This document shows, piece after piece, positions 54,819 to 61,762 of a DNA stretch of 64,000 bases. Every line of letters starts with the position of its first letter. Position 1 is the first letter of the stretch. Both the position numbers and the translations under genes were made by a program. The notes under the pieces were generated by a model. It saw only the letters and a program-made list of their open reading frames with translations, had not been told where the DNA came from and did no database searches. The stretch is from an uncultured Lachnospiraceae bacterium (GTDB lineage: Bacteria; Bacillota; Clostridia; Lachnospirales; Lachnospiraceae), in assembly GCA_958402795.1 (NCBI GenBank), contig CATXUX010000006.1:61981-125980 (forward strand). The letters run 5' to 3'.

Positions 54819-55238
54819 TTATAATTCCTCCTCGTACATATCTCTAATGAGCTTTAGTGAACACATTCTGTTTCTATAAACAGAGTTTCTGGAAATATCC
54901 AAAATCTCTGCGATTTCTGCGTCTGGTAATTCCAGAAAGTAGAACATCAACACAACATTGCGTCGTCTTTCACTTAATTTTTTGATTGCTTCACATAATT
55001 TCTCATCATAGACACGAACTTCTGTACCGAACACATCAAAGGAAGTAAATTCAATCAAATATTCGTCCGTTACACCTAACTGGTTTAATTCCAGTTCTGG
55101 TATCTCGCAGAAAGATATTTCATGCTTTGAACGTCTGGCAAGTTCTTTGTTATAGTTCTTGACAGTTCTCCCAATCACCTTACGAGCCAGACAGTCAAAT
55201 TGAAGTCTTATAGCGTTCTCAAATGAAGAAGGTTTCAT
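54819..55238 (-). CDS. Tn916 Orf7-like sigma-70 family factor
   Basis: 139 residues from the ATG after AAGGAGGTGA. A sigma region 4 helix-turn-helix is at the C-terminus: AIKKLSERRRNVVLMFYFLELPDAEIAEILDISRNSVYRNR (about 88-128 in sections). The N-terminal helices (FENAIRLQFDCLARKVIGRTVKNYNKELARR) resemble ECF-type region 2. In Tn916 the homologous Orf7 turns on transfer genes. It is paired with Orf8 and divergent in position from the Orf9-like repressor. The longer upstream frame in the track of this gene lacks a ribosome-binding site. Confidence 0.9.
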   Translation of the reverse strand: MKPSSFENAIRLQFDCLARKVIGRTVKNYNKELARRSKHEISFCEIPELELNQLGVTDEYLIEFTSFDVFGTEVRVYDEKLCEAIKKLSERRRNVVLMFYFLELPDAEIAEILDISRNSVYRNRMCSLKLIRDMYEEEL

Positions 55239-55375
55239 AATCTCACCTCCTTTCAAGTTGAAGTTGCTAAAGCGAAAAGGCTTTTTACCTCTTTCCGCAC
55301 TAACACTCAACACGGAAGTGCGATTTGTAACCCAAATCAAAAAATTTTTCAGAAAAACTTCTGTACAATAAAAAG

Positions 55376-55409
55376 GCACAAGGGCATAAAAGAAATGCTG
55401 CTCTTGTGC
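55376..55409 (-). terminator. Leader terminator upstream of the Orf7-like gene
   Basis: On the minus strand GCACAAGAGCAGCAT pairs with ATGCCCTTGTGC across an A/T loop, followed by CTTTTTATTG. It lies 138 bp before the Orf7 start, suggesting attenuation of Orf7/Orf8 transcription as in Tn916-type control regions. Confidence 0.7.
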
Positions 55410-55807
55410 TTTGACGATTATTCCTATTATGTAATGTAAAAAACCACATTCAAAGGTATATTGCACCATTGAAAAATCTAAGATTTTTTTGACAATAACG
55501 AATATGACGAAGATTGTCGATTATAAAGACGTTTCAATGCGGCTACCTCCCAGAGCCGCTAAACCAAAACCGATATGATATTTGTAAGTGGAAAAAGAAA
55601 AAGGCGGCTTATAAACCGCCATATAAACAGGGATAATTTTTGACATACAAAAATGGTACTGGTAATAACGGTTTTTTTTATTTACCGCTATGCAGCACTT
55701 TTTAACTGATTTACGCACATAATAGGAACTGTCAAACCATACTATACGTTTTCTTATACCTGTTAGAAAATCAACAGGAACAGTAAAATATAGTGAGGTG
55801 ATTACAT
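55410..55807. other. Control region between Orf7 and Orf9-like genes, no confident gene
   Basis: AT-rich 398 bp holding the divergent promoters. An inverted repeat CCTGTT/AACAGG lies near 55763-55782 before the Orf9-like gene. A 65-codon minus-strand frame (55521-55718) has no good start site. In Tn916 this stretch holds regulated promoters; clear -35/-10 pairs could not be assigned here. Confidence 0.4.
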
Positions 55808-56164
55808 ATGCGTAAAAAGGAAGATAAGTACGATTTTAGAGCCTTTGGTCTTGCAATCAAATCGGCTCGCAAAAAACAAAACTTAACTCGTGAGCAAGTG
55901 GGAGCAATGATTGAGATTGACCCACGCTATTTAACAAATATTGAAAACAAAGGGCAGCACCCAAGTTTACAGGTGTTCTATGACCTTGTATCATTACTTA
56001 ATATTTCCGTTGATGAATTTTTCCTGCCTGCGTCTGATCTGGATAAAAGCACCAGAAGACGACAGTTGGAAAAACAACTTGACAACCTTTCCGATAAGGA
56101 TTTAGTTATCATGGAAAGTGTTGCTGACGGAATCATCAAGTCAAAGGAAGTGGAGGAATCGTAG
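55808..56164 (+). CDS. Tn916 Orf9-like XRE repressor
   Basis: 118 residues. The start MRKKEDKYDFRAFGLAIKSAR is almost the same as Tn916 Orf9. A Cro/CI helix-turn-helix follows (LTREQVGAMIEIDPRYLTNIENKGQHPSLQVFYDLVSLL, about 26-64 in sections), then STRRRQLEKQLDNLSDKDLVIMES. Orf9 is believed to repress the transfer-gene promoter in Tn916. It is the only element gene in this part read to the right. GAGGTGATTACAT precedes the ATG and a strong terminator follows. Confidence 0.93.
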   Translation: MRKKEDKYDFRAFGLAIKSARKKQNLTREQVGAMIEIDPRYLTNIENKGQHPSLQVFYDLVSLLNISVDEFFLPASDLDKSTRRRQLEKQLDNLSDKDLVIMESVADGIIKSKEVEES

Positions 56165-56177
56165 TCCTCCACTTTTT
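56150..56177 (+). terminator. Terminator of the Orf9-like gene
   Basis: GTGGAGGA (56150-56157) pairs with TCCTCCAC (56165-56172), then TTTTT. The stem overlaps the last codons of the gene. Confidence 0.85.
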
Positions 56178-56194
56178 AGCTCTTAAATAAAATA

Positions 56195-56240
56195 AGCCGA
56201 TAACCCAAGAAATTTTCACTCATTCTCGGTGTTATCGGCT
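56195..56240 (-). terminator. Terminator of the KTR gene
   Basis: AGCCGATAAC (56195-56204) pairs with GTTATCGGCT (56231-56240), long loop; TTATTTTATTTAAG follows on the minus strand. It ends the MATE-KTR transcript. Confidence 0.75.
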
Positions 56241-56420
56241 CTGCGTCTTAGCGTCTGGCTCTTTTATAATGGTTACTATTTGATTCTTTACATTGACTAG
56301 ACTTTCTTTCCTGCATTTAGGACAATACAATGGAAAGTTTATCAATTTTGTATCTTTTCTTATTTTTGTTCGTGTTTTATTTCCACAAACAGGACACATT
56401 ACCCATTGTTGGCTTATCAT
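56232..56420 (-). CDS. Cysteine-rich KTR domain protein
   Basis: 62 residues with two CxxC pairs (MCPVCGNKTRTKIR and YCPKCRKESLVN), a zinc-ribbon of the Cys-rich KTR family, and the end IVTIIKEPDAKTQSR, which matches the Tn916 Orf6 protein downstream of tet(M). In Tn916 this gene sits between tet(M) and orf9, the same place as here behind the MATE gene. AAGGAG lies 6 nt before the ATG. Function unknown; probably nucleic-acid binding. It shows the cargo has been exchanged inside a Tn916 backbone. Confidence 0.92.
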   Translation of the reverse strand: MISQQWVMCPVCGNKTRTKIRKDTKLINFPLYCPKCRKESLVNVKNQIVTIIKEPDAKTQSR

Positions 56421-56434
56421 AATTTTCTCCTTAT

Positions 56435-57811
56435 TTAACCTGCTTTTTCAGATAGAAATTTTTGTTTTGTCACATATAATTCCTTGTGTAAATGTAATGC
56501 CATAAATATTGTAATAATCGCAGAAAGTACATCTGCAATCGGTTGTACATAGAGAATACCGTTTATCCCCAAAAACATAGGAAGTATCAAAATAACGGGT
56601 ACAAAGCAGATACCTTGTCGGCAAGCTCCCAAAATAAATCCTGCCAATCCTTTTCCGAGTGCAAGGAATAATGATGAATACACAGTGTAAAATCCAAACA
56701 ATATGAATGAAATACCGTTTATTCGTAATGACTGTGTTCCTACACGAATCATTTCTAAATCGCCTTTTGTAAATTGGGATATGATTCCCTTTGAAAAAAC
56801 TGTCAATACCAATCCGTAAATGACACAAAATACAGTAGACCATATAATTGAAGTTTTTATTGCTTCATGTAATCGGTCAAATTTTTTTGCACCATAACTA
56901 TATCCGGCAATCGGTTGGAATCCTTTAATGAATCCGAATACCATCAAACTTCCCATAGAAACAACTCTTGTCACAGCACCCATACCAGCAATAACAGAAT
57001 CTCCGTATGGTCTTGCCTGTGTATTGACAAGTGAGATAGAAAGACTTGTCAATATCTGAAATACTAATGTCGGTATACCAATCTTAAATATCTCTGACAT
57101 AATCTCTTTTGTAAAAGTACAGTTTTTAATCTTAAAATGGTAAACACTCTTTTTTCTAAGAACGAATGTTAGATAGACCAGCGTTGAAACAATCTGTGAA
57201 ATGGCGGTTGCGATTGCTGCACCTGCAACACCCATATCCAATACATAAATGAAAACTGGGTCTAAACCAATATTCAATATTGCACCTGCCATCAATGCGA
57301 GCATGGTTGTTTTTGCAGCACCCTCACTTGTTACAATATTGTTCATTGTGACATTGAATACATTAAATATGCACGAAACAATATAAATGCTGGCATAAGT
57401 AATAGCATAAGGCATGATACTGTCTGTCGCTCCTAATAGTTTTAAAATAGGTTGAAGAAAAATCATGGAAAAGATAATCATAATCGCACCTACTGTAATA
57501 CTGCTATATAAGGCGGTACTTGCGACCTTATCTGCTTTTTCTTTATCTCCATTTCCTAATAATCTGGAAAGATAAGAAGCAGCACCATTTCCGAATAATA
57601 ACCCTAGACCTACAACTACTTGACCGAGAGGATATACCACAGAAATTGCTCCCATCTGACTTGTTCCCAAACCACCAACAAAATATGCGTCTACCAAGTT
57701 GTAGATGGCATTTACCATCATACCAAGCATGGTAGGGATTCCCATTGCCATAAGAGCTTTGGGTATCGGAGCATTTCCTAAAAGCTCCATCTTATTGTTT
57801 TTACTGTTCAC
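56435..57811 (-). CDS. MATE-family multidrug efflux pump carried by the element
   Basis: 458 residues, starting at a GTG 8 nt after AAAGGAG (VNSKNNKMELLG); an ATG farther upstream would read through the promoters. Twelve helices with MATE motifs: YNLVDAYFVGGLGTSQMGAISVVYPLGQ, LFGNGAASYLSRLLGNGDKEKA and, in the second half, GFIKGFQPIAGYSYGAKKFDRL. It would export cationic drugs or dyes. It replaces tet(M) as cargo. The PadR gene diverges from it with two palindromic operators between, so it is likely an inducible pump. AT-rich codon use unlike the chromosomal MATE at 17-18 kb. Confidence 0.94.
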   Translation of the reverse strand: MNSKNNKMELLGNAPIPKALMAMGIPTMLGMMVNAIYNLVDAYFVGGLGTSQMGAISVVYPLGQVVVGLGLLFGNGAASYLSRLLGNGDKEKADKVASTALYSSITVGAIMIIFSMIFLQPILKLLGATDSIMPYAITYASIYIVSCIFNVFNVTMNNIVTSEGAAKTTMLALMAGAILNIGLDPVFIYVLDMGVAGAAIATAISQIVSTLVYLTFVLRKKSVYHFKIKNCTFTKEIMSEIFKIGIPTLVFQILTSLSISLVNTQARPYGDSVIAGMGAVTRVVSMGSLMVFGFIKGFQPIAGYSYGAKKFDRLHEAIKTSIIWSTVFCVIYGLVLTVFSKGIISQFTKGDLEMIRVGTQSLRINGISFILFGFYTVYSSLFLALGKGLAGFILGACRQGICFVPVILILPMFLGINGILYVQPIADVLSAIITIFMALHLHKELYVTKQKFLSEKAG

Positions 57812-57829
57812 GTTAAATTCTCCTTTCTC

Positions 57830-57916
57830 TTGACACAAAGTGTAAAATATAATACTATAATTTATAGTAATCGCAGCTGCGATATTCATACTACTATAAT
57901 TTATAGTAGTTGTCAA
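57830..57916. promoter_or_regulatory. Face-to-face promoters with two PadR operators
   Basis: PadR promoter (+): TTGACA (57830-57835), 17 bp, TACTAT (57853-57858). MATE promoter (-): TTGACA (57911-57916), 17 bp, TAGTAT (57888-57893). The palindrome ACTATAATTTATAGT occurs at 57854-57868 over the PadR -10 and at 57893-57907 inside the MATE spacer (there within CTACTATAATTTATAGTAG). Both would be blocked by one repressor. Confidence 0.8.
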
Positions 57917-57937
57917 GAAGAAACGGAGGACTATTTC

Positions 57938-58468
57938 ATGGCAACGATTGATTTAATTGTTTTAGGTATTCTGAAAAAAGAATCGCTAAGTGCATACGAC
58001 ATTCAAAAATTAGTTGAATACCGCAATATCTCTAAATGGGTAAAAATCAGCACACCATCAATATATAAAAAAGTAATTCAGCTAGAAGAAAAAGGATATA
58101 TTACCAGTACAACAATCAAAGAGGGGAAAATGCCAGAAAAGGCAGTCTATACATTAACCGATTCTGGACACCACCAATTTGAAAAGTTAATGATGGAACT
58201 ATCCTGTAAACCCATCAATATTTTTCTGGATTTCAATGCTGTCATTGTGAATCTTGATAGTTTATCCAGAGAAAATCAAAAATCTTGTCTTACTAATATT
58301 GAAAATAATGTAAAAACGCTCAAATCTTATCTTGAGGAAAATATGAATCTCAAAAAAAATGTTCCCGAAATTCCAGAAACAGGAATGGCGGTTTTGGAAC
58401 AGCAATTTATTCTTGCGCAGGCAATCGAAACATGGATTGCGTCAATGAAAGAGCGTTTTGAATTATAG
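57938..58468 (+). CDS. PadR-family repressor of the MATE pump
   Basis: 176 residues from the ATG preceded by GGAGGACTATTTC. A PadR winged helix covers about 5-80 (IDLIVLGILKKESLSAYDIQKLVEYRNI, STPSIYKKVIQLEEKGYITS, PEKAVYTLTDSG), followed by a helical C-terminal dimerisation domain of the Vir-type. PadR proteins repress efflux genes and release DNA when a drug binds. Divergent promoters and two identical palindromes fit this. The gene ends before a strong bidirectional terminator facing the SDR pseudogene. Confidence 0.9.
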   Translation: MATIDLIVLGILKKESLSAYDIQKLVEYRNISKWVKISTPSIYKKVIQLEEKGYITSTTIKEGKMPEKAVYTLTDSGHHQFEKLMMELSCKPINIFLDFNAVIVNLDSLSRENQKSCLTNIENNVKTLKSYLEENMNLKKNVPEIPETGMAVLEQQFILAQAIETWIASMKERFEL

Positions 58469-58484
58469 TATCTCTAATGTTCAT

Positions 58485-58525
58485 ATAAGGCTATAGATCA
58501 TACAAAGTATGAGATATAGCCTTAT
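58485..58525. terminator. Bidirectional terminator between PadR and SDR genes
   Basis: ATAAGGCTATA (58485-58495) pairs perfectly with TATAGCCTTAT (58515-58525), 19-nt loop. Confidence 0.75.
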
Positions 58526-58553
58526 AATTGGTAAAAAAATAGTTGCTTTAAAA

Positions 58554-59342
58554 CTATAGTTTTTGATTATGAATTGAATTACCTGCATAATCAAATAAAG
58601 GGTCAAACATTTTAAACTCAAATGTTTCTCTATTCACAGCACCAACAACCTTATCACTATCGTAAAGCTGTATTAAAAAATCAGCCATTTGTTCACTTGT
58701 ATGATATGTTCCAAAGAGTTTATCGTAATCATATTCTGTAACATCATTTGCCACCTTGCCAAACTTTGTTTTGGTAGCAGCAGGAGCTAATACTTTAGCT
58801 TGCATTTACGCATTAGAACTCTTTAACTCTCTTGCCAATCCCTCGGTAAAGGTACTTACATAAAATTTTGTGGCACAATAAGTAACAGCAGTTGGAACTA
58901 TTGTATAACCTCCACATGAAGAAATATTTATAAGCTGTGTTCCCTCAATATCTTTATAATCATGAACGAAAAGTGTTGAAAAAAGAGTAAGTGCTTCAAT
59001 ATTCAGATGAATCATAGATTCTACTTTCTCTAAGGATTGCTCCGCAACACTACCATAATTTCCGAATCCAGCATTATTTACCCATGTGTCTAGCTCATAT
59101 GATTTTAATCCACTATAAAGTTGATAAACATTTTTAGATTTGGTTAAGTCAGTTGCCTTTACAATGACTTTTACTGTCGGAAATTTTTCTAAAATTTCTT
59201 TCTTTAATTTAGCGAGTTTTTCTTTACGACGGGAAATTATAATTACATTTTTACCACGTGAAGCAAAGGCTTTCGCTGTTTCGTAACCGATACCAGAACT
59301 TGCTCCTGTAATAACGGTATATTTATTCGTTTTATTTACCAT
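58554..59342 (-). pseudogene. Short-chain dehydrogenase/reductase gene with an in-frame stop
   Basis: The 5' part (58806-59342, 178 codons) has a complete SDR core: TVITGASSGIGYE (cofactor), NNAGFGNYG, the catalytic serine in INISSCGGY and YCATKFYVSTF (Tyr-x3-Lys). It then meets TAA, followed in the same frame by ATG CAA GCT AAA and 80 more codons (QAKVLAPAATKTKFG ... GNSIHNQKL) that continue the family's C-terminus. A single CAA-to-TAA change would explain it. AGGAGG precedes the start codon, and a MerR-type promoter lies upstream. The shortened protein keeps all catalytic residues but lacks the substrate lid, so activity is doubtful. Confidence 0.85.
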
Positions 59343-59374
59343 TTGTCATTCCTCCTTTTGTTTGGTACAATAAA

Positions 59375-59405
59375 ACCATACAATGTAGAGTTCACTCTAT
59401 GTCAA
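59375..59405 (-). promoter_or_regulatory. MerR-type promoter with 19-bp spacer for the SDR gene
   Basis: Minus strand TTGACA (59400-59405), 19-bp spacer, TATGGT (59375-59380). The spacer holds the palindrome TAGAGTGAACTCTA (59386-59399). The overlong spacer with a central dyad is the classic MerR-activated layout. Confidence 0.8.
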
Positions 59406-59426
59406 GAGATAAGAGGTGATTTTTTT

Positions 59427-59795
59427 TTGGATTATTCAATAGGTGAATTTTCAAAACTTACAGGATTAGGTATTCATACATTGCGTTATTATGAACAAGA
59501 AAATTTAATAATACCCAAACGTAATGCTGCAAACCGTCGCTGTTATTCAGATAGTGATATAAAATGGATTGATTTTATTAAACGATTAAAAGATACTGGT
59601 ATGCCAATCAAAGAAATTAAACAGTATGCGGAGTTACGTGCTATGGGTGAATCGACTTTATATGAAAGAATGGAAATGCTGATAAATCATCGGAAAGCAT
59701 TAAACAATCAGATACTTTCATTACAAGAACATATGTCTAAATTAGATGATAAGATTACTTTTTATCAAAATGAAATTGAACGTGTACAAAAATAG
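59427..59795 (+). CDS. MerR-family regulator
   Basis: 122 residues, starting at a TTG (LDYSIGEFSKLTG) 8 nt after GAGGTG; no ATG fits. The N-terminal winged helix is typical: YSIGEFSKLTGLGIHTLRYYEQENLIIPKRNAANRRCYSDSDI (residues 3-45 in sections). The C-terminal coiled coil (about 75-120) forms the dimer. It has few cysteines, so it belongs to the organic-ligand rather than metal group. It is divergent from the SDR gene and should activate its 19-bp-spacer promoter. Often SDR/MerR pairs respond to aldehydes or quinones; the ligand here is unknown. Confidence 0.9.
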   Translation: MDYSIGEFSKLTGLGIHTLRYYEQENLIIPKRNAANRRCYSDSDIKWIDFIKRLKDTGMPIKEIKQYAELRAMGESTLYERMEMLINHRKALNNQILSLQEHMSKLDDKITFYQNEIERVQK

Positions 59796-59800
59796 TTAGA

Positions 59801-59828
59801 GGGGAATGGAAATTAAGAACCATTCCCC
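59801..59828. terminator. Terminator between MerR and Orf13-like genes
   Basis: GGGGAATGG (59801-59809) pairs with CCATTCCCC (59820-59828), 10-nt loop. It ends both convergent genes. Confidence 0.8.
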
Positions 59829-59836
59829 CAATTTCA

Positions 59837-60742
59837 TTATCCTACAATCTTCCAGTTACTATCTTTTTCCAGCGTCAAATCAAACTGTGAAATCTGTGTG
59901 GCTTTTGTTCTCTGGTCGAGATACTTTACCGATACAGACACTTTCACCTGCTCCCCATCTTGTGTAAAGATAGGATTTACCAGCTCCGAGAACACATACT
60001 CACAGTTCACAGTTTCCAGCACATTCCCCGATACATAGTAGGCAAGCTCTTTTTCTGTTGCAGTAGGGTATAGTTTGAAGAATGTTTCCAAGAACTCTGT
60101 TACTTCCTCCGTAGTGGCAGCGTCCACCGTTCCGTCCGATTCCTTGACTTTTGGTTCATAGCCGGATTTGGTCGGTATGCTGCTGATAGTCGGATTCTGC
60201 GTGATAACCAGATTCCTATCACCATCTACATGAACCACTACCATGTAAGCGGAAGTATAGCCGATAGAAGTTTCTCCCTCCGTTACCGTTTGATCTACCG
60301 AATAGACAACTGTAAAGTCGTCCGTTCCAGCCGCTTCAATCTCCCAAATCTTAACGTCCGTTACCGTAGAGCTTGTAGGTATATCCATACGGACAGTATC
60401 AACATTCAAATCCTGCAAGCTCTTTGTAAGATACTGATTGATAGCAGCGGTTCTTTTCTCAATGGATTCCTGCGTGTTGCTCCAAGAATAGTAGGACTTT
60501 GCAAAGGCTTTTACAAAGTTCTCTATCTTGTTGGTATCAATGATACGCTGGAGGGTGACTTCTTTCTCATGTACCGTGTGCATATCAATGGCGGTGAAAT
60601 TCTTATACACCCCAAAACTGACACTGGCTATCAGCACCAGCCATAAGGCAATCACAGTTTTCTTATGCGTGCCGACTTTCATCACAGGCACTTTCTTTTC
60701 TTTCTTTGGTTTTGATTCCTTATCCTTTTTCTTAAATAACAT
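59837..60742 (-). CDS. Tn916 Orf13/TcpC-like conjugation protein
   Basis: 301 residues. A basic lysine-rich N-terminus precedes one membrane helix (VIALWLVLIASVSFGVYKNF, about 29-48). The outside part holds two TcpC/NTF2-like domains: about 70-190 (VKAFAKSYYSWSNTQESIEKRTAAINQYL) and about 205-301 (EEVTEFLETFFKLYPTATEKELAYYVSG). TcpC-type proteins are VirB8-like parts of the Gram-positive mating channel. It follows the Orf14-like gene by 15 bp on the same strand and is the last transfer gene. Start codon after GAAAGGA. Confidence 0.93.
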   Translation of the reverse strand: MLFKKKDKESKPKKEKKVPVMKVGTHKKTVIALWLVLIASVSFGVYKNFTAIDMHTVHEKEVTLQRIIDTNKIENFVKAFAKSYYSWSNTQESIEKRTAAINQYLTKSLQDLNVDTVRMDIPTSSTVTDVKIWEIEAAGTDDFTVVYSVDQTVTEGETSIGYTSAYMVVVHVDGDRNLVITQNPTISSIPTKSGYEPKVKESDGTVDAATTEEVTEFLETFFKLYPTATEKELAYYVSGNVLETVNCEYVFSELVNPIFTQDGEQVKVSVSVKYLDQRTKATQISQFDLTLEKDSNWKIVG

Positions 60743-60757
60743 AGCACCATTCCTTTC

Positions 60758-61762
60758 TTATTTGTTTTTCACCCGTCCGGCACCAATCAAATGCTTTTGC
60801 CAGTACGAGCTTGTTAAATCTGCATATCCGATAGGGTCGCCAGCGTGATACATTCTGTTGTTTCCTGCATAGATTCCTATATGAGTAACATATGTTCCAG
60901 CATTATAGGTCGAGTGGAAGAACACCAAGTCACCAGCCTTTGCCTGTGACAGAGGTATGTGCTGCGTAGTGTCATACTGTGCCTGTGCGGTACGAGGTAA
61001 GCTGATACCAGCCTTTCCATAGCACCATTGAACCAATCCCGAACAGTCAAAAGAAGTGTTGGGATTGCTGCCGCCATACACATATTTCCAGCCTTGATAC
61101 TTTAAGGCTTCATTAAAGATTACCTGTGCGGTTGCGTCACTGAAACTGGGCACAGCCAAATACTGATTGACTAACTTTACATAGAACATATTCCCATACT
61201 TGTAACGCCAGCCGCCATTTTCTTTTATGGAAATTTCATTCTTATAGGTGACTTTGACACCGCCGGACTTGTCCTTTGCGAAGCTGACTGCCAGCTCAAA
61301 AGTATACTTTTTCCCATGACTGGAAACGTAATCAATGAAACCTCCGCCATAGTTATAGGACTGTACCACTGTGTTGATGTCACAGCCTTTTGCTTCTGCG
61401 GATTTCAAAAGCTCCGAGAAGTATTTACACCCCTGTTTGATGGAATCCTCTACGGACAGGGAATTAAGCGGTAATCCTAATGATTCACTGGCTTGCATAA
61501 CGTCTGTCGTGCCAGTGCCTCCGGATTCCACCTGCATAATCGCAAGCAGATAGTTCACATAGTCAGAGATTCCATATTCTTTTGCATATTTTTCTACCAT
61601 AGGCTGATGTTTCAAGACTTCTTGTGACAGGTTCAGTCCAGAAAAATCAAAGCTGGAAGAGCCGCTTTCTTCATCATCTGCGGTCACGATAAACAGAAAC
61701 AGAAGCAGACAGATAATCACTGTGAAAATCCCACCGAACACAGCGAAATGCCTTAACTTCAT
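60758..61762 (-). CDS. Tn916 Orf14-like cell-wall hydrolase (lysozyme + NlpC/P60)
   Basis: 334 residues. A membrane anchor lies at about 8-28 (FGGIFTVIICLLLFLFIVTA). A lysozyme-like domain follows (about 55-190; AIMQVESGGTGTTDVMQASES with the catalytic glutamate), then an NlpC/P60 peptidase (about 215-330) with the cysteine in SFDCSGLVQWCYGKAG, and the histidine in THIGIYAGN. It opens the wall for the mating channel, as CwlT of ICEBs1 does. Its start overlaps the end of the Orf15-like gene (ATGA), so the two are coupled. Confidence 0.95.
   Translation of the reverse strand: MKLRHFAVFGGIFTVIICLLLFLFIVTADDEESGSSSFDFSGLNLSQEVLKHQPMVEKYAKEYGISDYVNYLLAIMQVESGGTGTTDVMQASESLGLPLNSLSVEDSIKQGCKYFSELLKSAEAKGCDINTVVQSYNYGGGFIDYVSSHGKKYTFELAVSFAKDKSGGVKVTYKNEISIKENGGWRYKYGNMFYVKLVNQYLAVPSFSDATAQVIFNEALKYQGWKYVYGGSNPNTSFDCSGLVQWCYGKAGISLPRTAQAQYDTTQHIPLSQAKAGDLVFFHSTYNAGTYVTHIGIYAGNNRMYHAGDPIGYADLTSSYWQKHLIGAGRVKNK

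Noticed and set aside
55521..55718. 65-codon minus-strand ORF in the element control region
   Set aside because: No ribosome-binding site and no recognisable family; it overlaps the divergent regulatory region.
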